The notes beneath the pieces were generated by a model. That model was not told the origin of the DNA and searched no databases. It worked only from the letters and a program-made list of their open reading frames with translations. The translations under genes were made by a program, and so were the position numbers. A stretch of 64,000 nt of DNA from DASQPR01 sp963724705 (GTDB taxonomy: Bacteria; Actinomycetota; Actinomycetes; Mycobacteriales; Micromonosporaceae): positions 496,001-560,000 of the forward strand of contig CAVRVS010000004.1 of NCBI GenBank assembly GCA_963724705.1. The letters are read 5' to 3'. Positions 9,968-18,406 of this stretch are shown piece after piece. Each line of letters starts with the position of its first letter. Within the stretch, counting starts at the first letter, position 1.

Positions 9968-9976
9968 GTTCGAATG

Positions 9977-10768
9977 TTAACGAGCCGTCGGCCGGCTCCG
10001 AATCAGCGCGGGGCTCGGCGCGGGGGAGGAGTCCACATCGACCAGAATCCATGAGCGCAGCGGAGATGTCGCGCCGTCGCCGGCGAGATCGGGATCAGGT
10101 GCGACGGCCGGATTGCCGCCCCGGACGGCTACTCGCAGCCCGGGTGTCCAGTGTGGAGAGTTGGAAGCGATAACCCGGCCGTCCATGTTGGCCAGGACCA
10201 CCGGGTGCGCGATGGACATCAGTGCGGGCAGCACGCGTCGTTCGACGCTCGAAACGAGGACGTCGGCGGCTGCGACGCCCAAGAGACGGTCGCCGAGGTG
10301 GATCGGGATGGACAGCGTGATCGCATACTCGCCCGTACAGGCATAGTCGACGTACGGTCCGGCCGCCTGGCGGGTCAGGGTTCGTTCCGGCGTCGCGTAC
10401 CAGTCGGCGGTGGTGTAGTCGAAGAAGTCGGGGGCATTCGGATCGAGGTTGACCCGCAACGCTTCGGGCGTTCCTGCCGCCGTCGTCCACCACCATTCGA
10501 GCCAGCGGGGAGCGTCGAGCAAAAGCTCCGGGGCGAGGATAACGCCGGCCCCGGCGACAAGATCCCGATGGTTGGCCAGGATGTCGAAGATCACCTCGTG
10601 CAGTGGCGTCAGATCGCTGCGGTGCACCGGCGCCTCGACCGCGTTCGCCTGGGCCACGACGTCATGCAATCGGCGGCCGAGCGTATCGAGCGCGCCGAAG
10701 ACCTGTTCGAGATCGTGTACGACGTGGCCGAGCACCTCGCCCGCCGGAGATGCCGGGCATTGGCTCAC
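9977..10768 (-). CDS. soluble Cache-domain sensor-like protein
   Basis: 263 residues with no signal peptide and no convincing membrane helix. The middle carries a PDC/Cache-type core: DFFDYTTADWYATPERT, AAGPYVDYACTGEYAITLSI and LLGVAAADVLVSSVERRVLP (about 120-200), followed by a second small strand-rich segment. Cache domains usually lie outside the membrane in chemoreceptors and kinases, so a cytosolic free-standing copy is unusual. Its start overlaps the stop of the GntR gene by 4 bp (ATGA, 10765-10768), so the two are translationally coupled. I infer that it binds the transported substrate or a metabolite and works with the regulator; this is not shown by sequence. The last 15 residues are proline- and arginine-rich and may be disordered. 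Confidence 0.65.
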   Translation of the reverse strand: MSQCPASPAGEVLGHVVHDLEQVFGALDTLGRRLHDVVAQANAVEAPVHRSDLTPLHEVIFDILANHRDLVAGAGVILAPELLLDAPRWLEWWWTTAAGTPEALRVNLDPNAPDFFDYTTADWYATPERTLTRQAAGPYVDYACTGEYAITLSIPIHLGDRLLGVAAADVLVSSVERRVLPALMSIAHPVVLANMDGRVIASNSPHWTPGLRVAVRGGNPAVAPDPDLAGDGATSPLRSWILVDVDSSPAPSPALIRSRPTAR

Positions 10769-11568
10769 GGAGTATGTCCGAACGTGTCGGTGCTGCCCGA
10801 GCGTTCGAGGTCATAGAGCCGAAGCCGCAGTTGCAGCATTCGCGCGGTGTCCGTGGCCACGTGCTGCTCGGCCAGATCGCGGGCCCGCAGCGGTTCGTGC
10901 CGGCTGATGGCGCCGACGAGATCGGCTCGGGACGCGACCGAGGCCTGATGATCGTTCTCGTCGAGCTGCAGCCACAGGAGGTCGCCGACTTCGGCTCGCA
11001 GCCGTAGCTCCTCGCGGGTAAGTCGGGGCGATTGGGCGGCCGCCGCCACCTCGATGTTGAACTGGGTGTCGGCCCGGCGGCGCTCGCTCGTCGTGCTGGC
11101 CGCCCGGAGGCGTTCGACCTGCCGGGTCAGGCTCTGCACCTCTTCGGACAGTGCGCGCTCCGCGGCCAGTCGAGCGGCCATCCCGGAGACCGCGGCGCGG
11201 TGGTCGCCGAGATCACTGAGCTCTTGGGTGGTGAACTGGCGAAGCCGTTGCACCAACCGTTGGAGGACGTCGGCCGGCGCTTGGACAAAGGTGCCTCCGC
11301 CACGACCCCGCCGAGTGGTGATCAGACCCTGCTCCCGCAGGACGGCCAGTGCCTCGCGCAAGGTAACCGTCGAGACACCCAGCTGCTCCGCGAGTTTTGT
11401 CTCGGGCGGGAGTTGCTCGCCGTCGAGGATGAGGCCGAGACGGATGGCTTGGCTTAGTCGGCGTTCGACCATGTCGACTCGGCCGGATGGCTCTGCGGCC
11501 GGCGCGAGGATCGTCCGCGCGGCAACCGTTGTGAGGCCGACATGGGTCGACCCACCTGTCGCTGTCAA
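10765..11568 (-). CDS. GntR-family regulator with C-terminal FCD domain (FadR subfamily)
   Basis: The N-terminal winged helix is clear: ERRLSQAIRLGLILDGEQLP, then ETKLAEQLGVSTVTLREALAVLREQGLI and the wing TTRRGRGGGTFV. An all-helical ligand-binding domain of FCD type follows (about 110-250). FCD regulators respond to carboxylates, amino acids or other small acids, often through a metal. TTG 11568 is chosen since GAGGAGG lies 11 nt upstream; an in-frame TTG at 11595 would put that site inside the gene. It runs divergently from the APC/ABC transport operon, with an 18-bp palindrome in between (11689-11706), its likely operator. It is coupled to the Cache gene. Confidence 0.87.
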   Translation of the reverse strand: MTATGGSTHVGLTTVAARTILAPAAEPSGRVDMVERRLSQAIRLGLILDGEQLPPETKLAEQLGVSTVTLREALAVLREQGLITTRRGRGGGTFVQAPADVLQRLVQRLRQFTTQELSDLGDHRAAVSGMAARLAAERALSEEVQSLTRQVERLRAASTTSERRRADTQFNIEVAAAAQSPRLTREELRLRAEVGDLLWLQLDENDHQASVASRADLVGAISRHEPLRARDLAEQHVATDTARMLQLRLRLYDLERSGSTDTFGHTP

Positions 11569-11678
11569 TGCTGGTGTTCCCTCCTCGCAGCTCAACGCGT
11601 TGGGGTGGCTGCGATTCCGCCGGCCGGTGCAGGTTGTGGGCCGGTCGATTTCGCGTCATCAGGTCCACGATGGATGTC

Positions 11679-11707
11679 TTGACGTTAGACCTATGAAGTC
11701 ATAGGTT
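11679..11707 (+). promoter_or_regulatory. promoter of the APC/ABC transport operon
   Basis: TTGACG (11679-11684) and TAGGTT (11702-11707) are spaced by 17 bp and lie 30 bp upstream of the permease ATG at 11738, which has GGAGG at 11728-11732. The fit to a SigA-type promoter is good, and the palindromic operator fills the spacer and the -10. Confidence 0.65.
11689..11706. promoter_or_regulatory. palindromic operator, probably for the GntR regulator
   Basis: A perfect 18-bp palindrome made of ACCTATGA, AG and TCATAGGT. It overlaps the spacer and -10 of the APC operon promoter and lies in the divergent gap shared with the GntR gene. A repressor bound here would block the transport operon. Assignment to the GntR product is inferred from position. 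Confidence 0.7.
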
Positions 11708-11737
11708 ACATTACCGCCTCGACCCCCGGAGGTTCTG

Positions 11738-13387
11738 ATGCAGGTGGAAGCGCCGGAGCTCCCGGAAGTCCCACGGGACGACGATTCTCGGCTTGCCAAT
11801 CTCGGCTACACGCCGCAACTGCGTCGCGTGTTGGGCCTGTTCGCCAACTTTGCAGTCGCGTTCACCTATCTCTCGCCGATGGTCGGCATCTACTCGTTGT
11901 TCGTCCTCGGGGTCGGCACCGGCGGTCCTGCGTACGTGTGGCTGACCTGGATCCCGGTCATCGGCATGCTCCTGGTCGCCCTGGTGTTCGGCGAACTTGC
12001 CAGCCACTATCCGGTGGCCGGCGCGCTGTATCAGTACAGCAAGTTCTCGGTCGGACCCGGGTACGGCTGGTTCGTGGGTTGGTTCTACGGGATCGCGCTC
12101 CTGATCACCGTGGCCGCGGTCGACACCGGTGTCGTCAGCTATGTCACCGCGCTGACGCACAACTGGTTCGGCTGGAACCTCGATCCGACCGACCACCTCA
12201 CCATCCTGATCATCACGGTGCTGCTGCTCGCGATCCAGACGGGCTTGAACATCACGGGCGCCCGGGTGATGGGCCGGGTCGCACAGTTCGGTGTGTACGT
12301 CGAGATCGTGGGCACTGTCGGCATCGCGATCATCCTGGCGATCCACGGATTCCACCATGGCCTGGGCTTCCTGTTCTCCACGCAAAATGTCCAGCACGCC
12401 GCGAGCAATCCGCTCGGGCTGAACTTCGGCGGGAACTGGCTGCTCGGCGCGGCGCTGATCTCCGTACTGGCGCCGGTCTACATCTTCTACGGGTTCGAAG
12501 CCGCCGGCGACATCTCGGAGGAGACCAAGGACGCCGGCCGGCAGGTCCCGCGGGCCATGCGGATGGCCCTGGTCTGGGGTGGCCTCGCGTCATTCATTCT
12601 GATCGGAGCCCTGCTGCTTGCCATGCCCTCGGGCGCGGACCCGGTCGGGCAGACCGTGAAGGGCGGCGGCGTCGCGTTCATCCTCGGGCAGCTTCCGAGC
12701 GGGCTGCAGGATCTGCTCCTGCTGCTGATCATTTTTGCCTTCTTCTCCTGCGGGACGTCGGTCCAGGGTGCCGGCAGCCGGCTGGCCTTCTCCTACGCAC
12801 GAGACGGTGCGCTGCCCAAGTCCTCGTGGATCGCGAAGGTCAACCAGCGCTTCGGTACCCCGATCAACGCTCTGCTGGCCGGTGCCGTGGTCACCGTGCT
12901 GTTTGTCCTGTTGGTGTTTGCGTCGCCCAACCATGACATCAAGCTCGGTTTCATCACGTACCCGGCAAACACCAATGCACTCGTTTCGCTGGTGTCGTTC
13001 GGAGTGAGCGGCATCTACCTGTCGTTCCTGTTGACCGTCATCGCCTCGATCGTGGCCCGGGCACGAGGGTGGATCCCTGAGGGCAGTTTCCGCCTGGGTC
13101 GCTGGGGGTGGACGGTCTGCATTCTCGCCGGGGCGTACTTAGCCCTGATGTTCGTCAACGTTGTCGCGCCGACCGGCCTGACCAGCCCACGCGGCTACTT
13201 CAACCTCGACTGGGTCACCCTGCTGGTGATTGTCGTCGTCGCGATTGTCGGAGCCGTTCTCTTCCTTATCGGACGCCCGGACCGCGCCGTCGCCCGGCAC
13301 GTGGGGGACACGCTTGAACCGACCGGGGCCGAACGCGTCGATGACACCGTCCATCGTGGGGCTCCGCCACGTCCCCGCGGTTCGTGA
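11738..13387 (+). CDS. APC-superfamily amino acid/polyamine permease
   Basis: A 549-residue membrane protein with about 12-14 hydrophobic segments. It has the N-terminal APC pattern around AFTYLSPMVGIYSLFVLGVG (broken first helix) and the conserved IFYGFEAAGDISEETKDAGR block (about 249-268), typical of amino acid-polyamine-organocation transporters. Its ATG has GGAGG 6 nt upstream. The tail after about residue 520 is polar. It is first in an operon with a complete polyamine-type ABC importer, so two uptake systems for related nitrogenous solutes seem to be co-regulated by the divergent GntR protein. The substrate is not readable. Confidence 0.87.
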   Translation: MQVEAPELPEVPRDDDSRLANLGYTPQLRRVLGLFANFAVAFTYLSPMVGIYSLFVLGVGTGGPAYVWLTWIPVIGMLLVALVFGELASHYPVAGALYQYSKFSVGPGYGWFVGWFYGIALLITVAAVDTGVVSYVTALTHNWFGWNLDPTDHLTILIITVLLLAIQTGLNITGARVMGRVAQFGVYVEIVGTVGIAIILAIHGFHHGLGFLFSTQNVQHAASNPLGLNFGGNWLLGAALISVLAPVYIFYGFEAAGDISEETKDAGRQVPRAMRMALVWGGLASFILIGALLLAMPSGADPVGQTVKGGGVAFILGQLPSGLQDLLLLLIIFAFFSCGTSVQGAGSRLAFSYARDGALPKSSWIAKVNQRFGTPINALLAGAVVTVLFVLLVFASPNHDIKLGFITYPANTNALVSLVSFGVSGIYLSFLLTVIASIVARARGWIPEGSFRLGRWGWTVCILAGAYLALMFVNVVAPTGLTSPRGYFNLDWVTLLVIVVVAIVGAVLFLIGRPDRAVARHVGDTLEPTGAERVDDTVHRGAPPRPRGS

Positions 13388-13400
13388 CACCCGGTGACCG

Positions 13401-14558
13401 ATGCCCCTGGCGGGTCGGACGGAGGCGAGCTTGGCTACCGATGCGACCGATGCGACCGACGCGACCGATGCCGTTGAGACTGGTGCCGGCGTAGCCGCCG
13501 TCAGCCTCCGCGGGCTACGCAAACGCTTCGGCACGGTGGACGCGGTGGCCGGGGTGGATCTGGACATCGCCGACGGAGAGTTCTTCGCGGTGCTCGGGCC
13601 GTCCGGATCGGGCAAAACCACGATCCTGCGGATCGTCGCCGGCTTCGAGCAGCCGACAGCGGGCACTGTGCTGCTCGGCGGCCGGGATGTAACGCGGGTC
13701 GCGCCATTCGACCGGGACGTCAACACGGTCTTTCAGGACTACGCCTTGTTCCCGCACATGACCGTGGCCCAGAACGTCGGGTACGGGCTGCGGGTCAAGG
13801 GGATCCGCAAGGCGCCGCGGCAGCGCCGGGTAGCCGACGCGCTCGCCATGATCCGCCTCGACGGGTTTGGCGACCGGAAGCCCGGGCAGCTCTCGGGCGG
13901 CCAACGGCAGCGGGTGGCGCTCGCCCGCGCGCTGGTGAATCGGCCTCGCGTGTTGCTGCTCGACGAGCCACTCGGTGCGCTCGACCTCAAGCTGCGCCAA
14001 GACATGCAGACCGAGCTGAAGCGGATCCAGCGCGAGGTCGGCATCACCTTCGTGTGCGTCACGCACGACCAGGAGGAGGCGCTGACCATGAGTGACCGGA
14101 TCGCGGTGATGAACGACGGACGAATCGAACAGGTGGGTACGCCGGCCGACGTCTACGAGCGCCCGAACTCCGCGTTCGTGGCCGGCTTCGTCGGTACGGC
14201 GAACCTGCTCACGGGCGCCGCCGCGCAGTCCGTCCTTGGGCGCGAGGGGGTGTTCTCGATCCGCCCCGAAAAGATCGCGTTGTCGCTGGCTACCGATCGC
14301 GCGGAAGGCCCGGCGGGGGAGATCCGCGCGGCCGGGCGGGTTGTCGAGGTGATCTACCTCGGCTCGGTAACCCGATTCGTCGTAGCGCTGGATGCCGGCG
14401 TGCAGCTCGTCGTCGCCGCGCAGAACCAACAGACCACATTCGACGACGTGGTCAGGCTCCGCAACCAGCCCGTAGAGCTGAGCTGGCCGGCCGAGCACGT
14501 CATCGCCGTACCCGCCGGCACTACCGCCGACCAGTTACTCGAGACGGTCGCCCACTAG
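13401..14558 (+). CDS. ABC transporter ATP-binding protein, PotA/spermidine-putrescine type
   Basis: Energises the importer encoded downstream. Walker A GPSGSGKT, Q-loop in TVFQDYALFPHMTV, signature LSGGQRQRVALARAL, Walker B VLLLDEPLGALD and the H-loop THDQEEALTMSD are all present, followed by a TOBE domain (about 270-370) as in PotA/FbpC subunits. Length is 385 residues from ATG 13401. An alternative TTG at 13431 has GGAGG 5 nt upstream (13421-13425) and may be the real start, which would drop ten residues. Residues 12-24 are a low-complexity A-T-D repeat before the ATPase core. It starts 13 bp after the permease stop, in the same operon. Confidence 0.92.
   Translation: MPLAGRTEASLATDATDATDATDAVETGAGVAAVSLRGLRKRFGTVDAVAGVDLDIADGEFFAVLGPSGSGKTTILRIVAGFEQPTAGTVLLGGRDVTRVAPFDRDVNTVFQDYALFPHMTVAQNVGYGLRVKGIRKAPRQRRVADALAMIRLDGFGDRKPGQLSGGQRQRVALARALVNRPRVLLLDEPLGALDLKLRQDMQTELKRIQREVGITFVCVTHDQEEALTMSDRIAVMNDGRIEQVGTPADVYERPNSAFVAGFVGTANLLTGAAAQSVLGREGVFSIRPEKIALSLATDRAEGPAGEIRAAGRVVEVIYLGSVTRFVVALDAGVQLVVAAQNQQTTFDDVVRLRNQPVELSWPAEHVIAVPAGTTADQLLETVAH
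13438..13469 (+). repeat. 9-bp tandem repeat encoding Ala-Thr-Asp units
   Basis: Three and a half near-identical copies of a GATGCGACC unit at the 5' end of the ATPase gene give A-T-D-A-T-D-A-T-D-A-T-D in the protein, ahead of the folded domain. Copy number could vary by slippage without changing frame. Confidence 0.7.
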
Positions 14559-14587
14559 ACAACGCCACTAAATACAGAGGAGCTCCC

Positions 14588-15787
14588 ATGCGATCCAAGC
14601 TAAGCAAAGCCGCGATCGCCGCGGTCGGCCTACTCGTGGTGGTCGGCTGCGGCAGCAGCGGTGGCACGACCGGTGCCGCCGCGACGAGCAAGCTGACCCC
14701 ACCGAAGATCGACAAGCTGGCCGCGCTCGGCACCGGCGAAGGCGAGGTCAACCTGGTCGCCTGGGCCGGATACGTGGAAAACGGGTCGGACGACCCGAGC
14801 GTGAACTGGGTGACGCCGTTCGAGAAGCAGACCGGTTGCAAGGTCAACGTCAAGGTCGCCGGTACGTCGGACGAGATGGTCACCCTCATGAAGAGCGGTG
14901 ACTACGACGCTGTCTCCGCGTCCGGCGACGCGACCCTGCGGCTGATCTACGGCGGCGTCGTCGCACCAGTGAACACCGCGTTGGTTCCGAACTACGCCGA
15001 CATCTTCGACTTCCTCAAGCTCAAGCCGTGGAACTCGGTGGACGGCGTCGCCTACGGCATCCCGCACGGCTGGGGCGCGAATCTCCTGATGTACCGCACG
15101 GACAAAGTAACCCCGGCGCCGACTTCATGGGGAGCGGTCTTCGACGGAGCGTCCACGTACGCCGGGCATGTGACCGCGTACGACTCGCCGATCTACATCG
15201 CTGACGCGGCGCTCTACCTGATGAAGCACCAGCCGGACCTGGGCATCACCAACCCGTACGCGTTGGACGACAAGCAATTCAACGCGTCCATCGATCTGCT
15301 CAAGACGCAGAACAAGAGCATCGGCGAGTACTGGTCCGACTACACCAAGGAGGTCGAGGCGTTCAAGTCCGGTGACTCGGTGCTCGGCACGACCTGGCAG
15401 GTCATCGCGAACCTGGCCGAGGCGGACAAGGCGCCGGTCGCCGCGGTTCTCCCCTCCGAGGGCGCGACCGGCTGGTCGGACACGTGGATGGTGGCGGCCA
15501 AGGCGGCGCACCCGAATTGCGCGTACCAGTGGATGAACTGGATTGTCTCCCCGGACGTGAACGCACAGGTCGCCGAATGGTTCGGTGAGTCTCCGGCGAA
15601 CAAGCTGGCTTGTTCGCACACGGCCGACAAGAACTTCTGCCAGACCTACCACGCGGCCGACGCGGACTACGCGAGCAAGATCTGGTACTGGACCACGCCG
15701 ACCACCCAGTGCCTGGACGGGCGGACGAACGTTACCTGCAAGGACTACGCGGCCTGGACCCAGGCCTGGACGGAAATCAAGGGTTGA
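14588..15787 (+). CDS. polyamine-type substrate-binding lipoprotein (PotD/PotF-like)
   Basis: Extracytoplasmic binding protein of the importer, 399 residues. The signal peptide ends in V-V-V-G-C with Cys21 as lipid anchor. The mature part has the spermidine/putrescine-binding pattern: NLVAWAGYVENGSDDP, FEKQTGCKVNVK, SGDYDAVSASGDA and VAYGIPHGWGANLLMY. Several pocket residues differ from what I recall of E. coli PotD, so a polyamine ligand is likely but not certain. GAGGAG precedes the ATG. The stop overlaps the next gene start in TGATG, indicating tight operon coupling with the two permeases. Confidence 0.88.
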   Translation: MRSKLSKAAIAAVGLLVVVGCGSSGGTTGAAATSKLTPPKIDKLAALGTGEGEVNLVAWAGYVENGSDDPSVNWVTPFEKQTGCKVNVKVAGTSDEMVTLMKSGDYDAVSASGDATLRLIYGGVVAPVNTALVPNYADIFDFLKLKPWNSVDGVAYGIPHGWGANLLMYRTDKVTPAPTSWGAVFDGASTYAGHVTAYDSPIYIADAALYLMKHQPDLGITNPYALDDKQFNASIDLLKTQNKSIGEYWSDYTKEVEAFKSGDSVLGTTWQVIANLAEADKAPVAAVLPSEGATGWSDTWMVAAKAAHPNCAYQWMNWIVSPDVNAQVAEWFGESPANKLACSHTADKNFCQTYHAADADYASKIWYWTTPTTQCLDGRTNVTCKDYAAWTQAWTEIKG

Positions 15788-16692
15788 TGGGCTCCATAAG
15801 TGCGATCGCGGACCGGACGGCGCCGGCCGGTCCGGTCCGCGGGCTCGCCTCGTGGCTGCATCGCAATGCCCGGGTACGGCTGGCCGCGCTGCTGTCCGCG
15901 CCACTGGCATGGCTGCTACTGGCGTATCTCGGCTCACTGCTGGTGCTGTTCATCTCGGCGTTCTGGAGCGTCAACGACTTCACCGGGGACGTGATCCACC
16001 AGGCGACGCTCGACAACTTCCGTACCATCCTCAGCCAGCCGGTCTATCGCACCGTCGCGCTCCGCAGCATCGGCGTGGCCGCCGCCGTCACCGTTATCGA
16101 CACGGCGATCGCGCTGCCCATGGCGTTCTTCATGGCCAAAGTGGCCGCGCCTCGCTCGCGCAAATGGCTGGTGATCGCCATCCTCACGCCGCTGTGGGCC
16201 AGCTACCTCGTCAAGGCCTACGCGTGGCGGGTGCTGCTCGCCAATGGCGGACCGATTGACACGGTGTTGGGCGGGCCGGGACACGGGCCTGGTTACGGAT
16301 TGGCGGCCACGATCATCGTGCTTTCCTATCTCTGGCTGCCGTACATGATCCTGCCGATCTACGCCGGGCTGGAGCGGCTGCCGGATTCGTTGCTGGAGGC
16401 CTCCGCGGATCTCGGCGGGCGGGGGTGGCGTACGTTCCGGTCGGTGGTCGTGCCGATCATCGTGCCGGCCGTCTTCGCCGGCTCGATCTTCACCTTCTCG
16501 CTATCGCTGGGCGACTACATCACTGTCCAGATCGTCGGCGGCAAGAACCAGCTCATCGGCAATCTCGTGTACGCCAACATCGGCGCGGCCAACAACCTCC
16601 CCCTCGCCGCGGCGCTGGCCACCATTCCGGTGCTCATCATGGTGATCTATCTGTTCGCGGTCCGCCGCTCGGGCGCGCTGGAGGAGTTGTGA
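15787..16692 (+). CDS. ABC transporter permease, PotB-like
   Basis: A 301-residue inner-membrane subunit with about six helices. The EAA loop that docks on the ATPase is seen in LPDSLLEASADLGGRGWRTF (about 196-215). ATG 15787 overlaps the binding-protein stop by one base, which fixes the start; the longer upstream reading in this frame is out of register with the binding protein and is not real. It pairs with the following permease to form the heterodimeric channel. Confidence 0.9.
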   Translation: MGSISAIADRTAPAGPVRGLASWLHRNARVRLAALLSAPLAWLLLAYLGSLLVLFISAFWSVNDFTGDVIHQATLDNFRTILSQPVYRTVALRSIGVAAAVTVIDTAIALPMAFFMAKVAAPRSRKWLVIAILTPLWASYLVKAYAWRVLLANGGPIDTVLGGPGHGPGYGLAATIIVLSYLWLPYMILPIYAGLERLPDSLLEASADLGGRGWRTFRSVVVPIIVPAVFAGSIFTFSLSLGDYITVQIVGGKNQLIGNLVYANIGAANNLPLAAALATIPVLIMVIYLFAVRRSGALEEL

Positions 16693-17504
16693 CCCTGTCG
16701 CGAGGCGCCCGGTGGCTGCTGCGGGTGACGATGGCCGTCGGCCTCGCGGTGATCTATGTGCCGCTGTCGATCGTGCTGATCAACTCGTTCAACGCCGACC
16801 GTACGTTCGCGTGGCCGCCGCCCGGCTGGACCACGAGGTGGTGGACCAGCGCATGGGCCAACGACGGTGCCCGGGCCGCGTTGTGGACCTCGGTCAAGGC
16901 CGGTCTGAGCGCCACCGTCATCGCGCTCGTACTGGGCACGATGGTCGCATTCGCCGTGGCGCGCTACCGCTTCTTCGGCCGGAACTCGCTGTCGCTGCTC
17001 GTAGTGCTGCCCATCGCCCTGCCCGGCATCGTCACCGGCATTGCGCTCGACACGGCGTTCCGCTCGGTCATCGAACCACTCGGCATCGGTAAGGGACTGT
17101 TCTCGATCGTCATCGGGCACGCCACGTTCTGCGTGGTCGTCGTCTACAACAATGTCCTGGCCCGGCTGCGCCGGCTCGGCGGCAACCTGGAGGAAGCCTC
17201 CGCCGACTTGGGCGCCGACACGTTCCAGACATTCCGCCTGGTGACCTTCCCGCTGCTGCGCTCGGCGCTGTTCGCCGGCGCGCTGCTCGCCTTCGCGCTG
17301 AGCTTCGACGAAATCGTCGTGACCACCTTTACCGCCGGCCCCGGCGTGCAGACGCTGCCCATCTGGATCTTCAGCAACTTGTTCCGCCCCAATCAAGCCC
17401 CGGTCATCAACGTCGTCGCCTCCGTGCTCATCGTGCTGTCCGTCGTACCCGTCTGGTTGGCCCAACGGATGGGCGCGGGCCAGAGCGCCGGTGGCCGGCT
17501 CTGA
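16689..17504 (+). CDS. ABC transporter permease, PotC-like
   Basis: A 271-residue second permease. GTG 16689 overlaps the stop of the first permease (GTGA), which decides the start. The EAA loop is GNLEEASADLGADTFQTFRL (about 174-193), followed by the FALSFDEIVVTTFTAGPG stretch conserved in PotC proteins. About six membrane helices are visible. It closes the transport operon; no clear hairpin terminator was found in the next 220 bp. Confidence 0.9.
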   Translation: MTLSRGARWLLRVTMAVGLAVIYVPLSIVLINSFNADRTFAWPPPGWTTRWWTSAWANDGARAALWTSVKAGLSATVIALVLGTMVAFAVARYRFFGRNSLSLLVVLPIALPGIVTGIALDTAFRSVIEPLGIGKGLFSIVIGHATFCVVVVYNNVLARLRRLGGNLEEASADLGADTFQTFRLVTFPLLRSALFAGALLAFALSFDEIVVTTFTAGPGVQTLPIWIFSNLFRPNQAPVINVVASVLIVLSVVPVWLAQRMGAGQSAGGRL

Positions 17505-17728
17505 CGTGGGATGCCGCCGGCCGACGCACCACGTGTGAGTGAGGCGCCGCGTCGAGAATCGCGGCTCGGCAGGGCGGGCGGATGCGCTCGGGAGCCGTGC
17601 GACGCGATGTCGTTCCACACGTGAACGGCTCCTGACCTGCGTCTTTTGGCGGTATGGTCGCGAGGAAACCGTGGTCGCGCGAGGTTCGCCCAGCGGACCG
17701 CGCGCACTGGGAAGAGAGGGGACTCCCG

Positions 17729-18340
17729 GTGTTCGTTCAGGTGATCCAGGGACAGGTTAAGGACGCGGGCAAGGCCCACGAGGCGATCGATCAATGGGAA
17801 CGCGATCTTGCGCCGGGTGCGGACGGCTGGCTCGGCTCGACCGGCGGTGTGACGGACGACGGTAGGTTCATCGAGCTTGTCCGGTTCGAGTCGGCCGATG
17901 CGGCACGGCGCAACAGTGAACGTCCCGAACAGGACCGGTGGTGGCAACAAACCTCGAAGCTGTTCACCGGTGGCGGGGCGAGTTTCAAGGAAAGCGACGA
18001 CGTGACGGTCGACGTCGTCGGTGACCCGGAGCGGGCCGGTTTCGTACAGGTCATCCAAGGCCGGGGAAGCGACCCGGACCGTGCGCGGGACCTGATGCAG
18101 CAAGACTCCGACGAATGGGCTGCGTTCCGCCCGGACATCGTCGCCAGCGTGGCCGCGTTACACGATGACGGGCGCTACACCATGGCGATGTACTTCACGT
18201 CCGAGGCGGATGCGCGCGAGGGCGAGAGCAAGGAGCCGCCGCCGGAGTTGAAGGAGCAGATGGCGGAGATGGATGACCTGACCGTCGGCGAGCCGGAGTT
18301 CTTCGACATCAAGCAGCCATGGATGCACTCGCCGCACTGA
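17729..18340 (+). CDS. tandem ABM-like (dimeric alpha/beta barrel) protein of unknown function
   Basis: 203 residues built from two similar halves. Each begins FVQVIQGQ/FVQVIQGR and continues with a helix and an F-x-S-x-A-D-A-R strand-helix end (about 2-90 and 105-195). This is the antibiotic-biosynthesis-monooxygenase fold, in which two copies normally pair to make a barrel; here one chain could form it alone. The GTG at 17729 is preferred over the in-frame ATG at 17654 because a purine-rich AGAGAGGGGA stretch lies just upstream and homology starts at once. No catalytic residue can be named. The end has a polar PPPELKEQMAEMDD stretch. It stands alone downstream of the transport operon. Confidence 0.7.
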   Translation: MFVQVIQGQVKDAGKAHEAIDQWERDLAPGADGWLGSTGGVTDDGRFIELVRFESADAARRNSERPEQDRWWQQTSKLFTGGGASFKESDDVTVDVVGDPERAGFVQVIQGRGSDPDRARDLMQQDSDEWAAFRPDIVASVAALHDDGRYTMAMYFTSEADAREGESKEPPPELKEQMAEMDDLTVGEPEFFDIKQPWMHSPH

Positions 18341-18359
18341 CCGATAGGTGTACGGCTGG

Positions 18360-18389
18360 CCGAAAGCGGTGACCCCGAAAGCGGTGACC
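18360..18389 (+). repeat. 15-bp perfect tandem duplication
   Basis: Two head-to-tail copies of CCGAAAGCGGTGACC, 19 bp after the ABM-like gene stop. They lie outside any recognised gene. A recent slippage event or a binding site are both possible. Confidence 0.8.
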
Positions 18390-18406
18390 GGCGTCGGCGC
18401 CCACCG

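Noticed and set aside
13438..13469. regulatory repeat upstream of the ATPase
   Set aside because: It is in frame and translated as an A-T-D tract; a slippage repeat is simpler.
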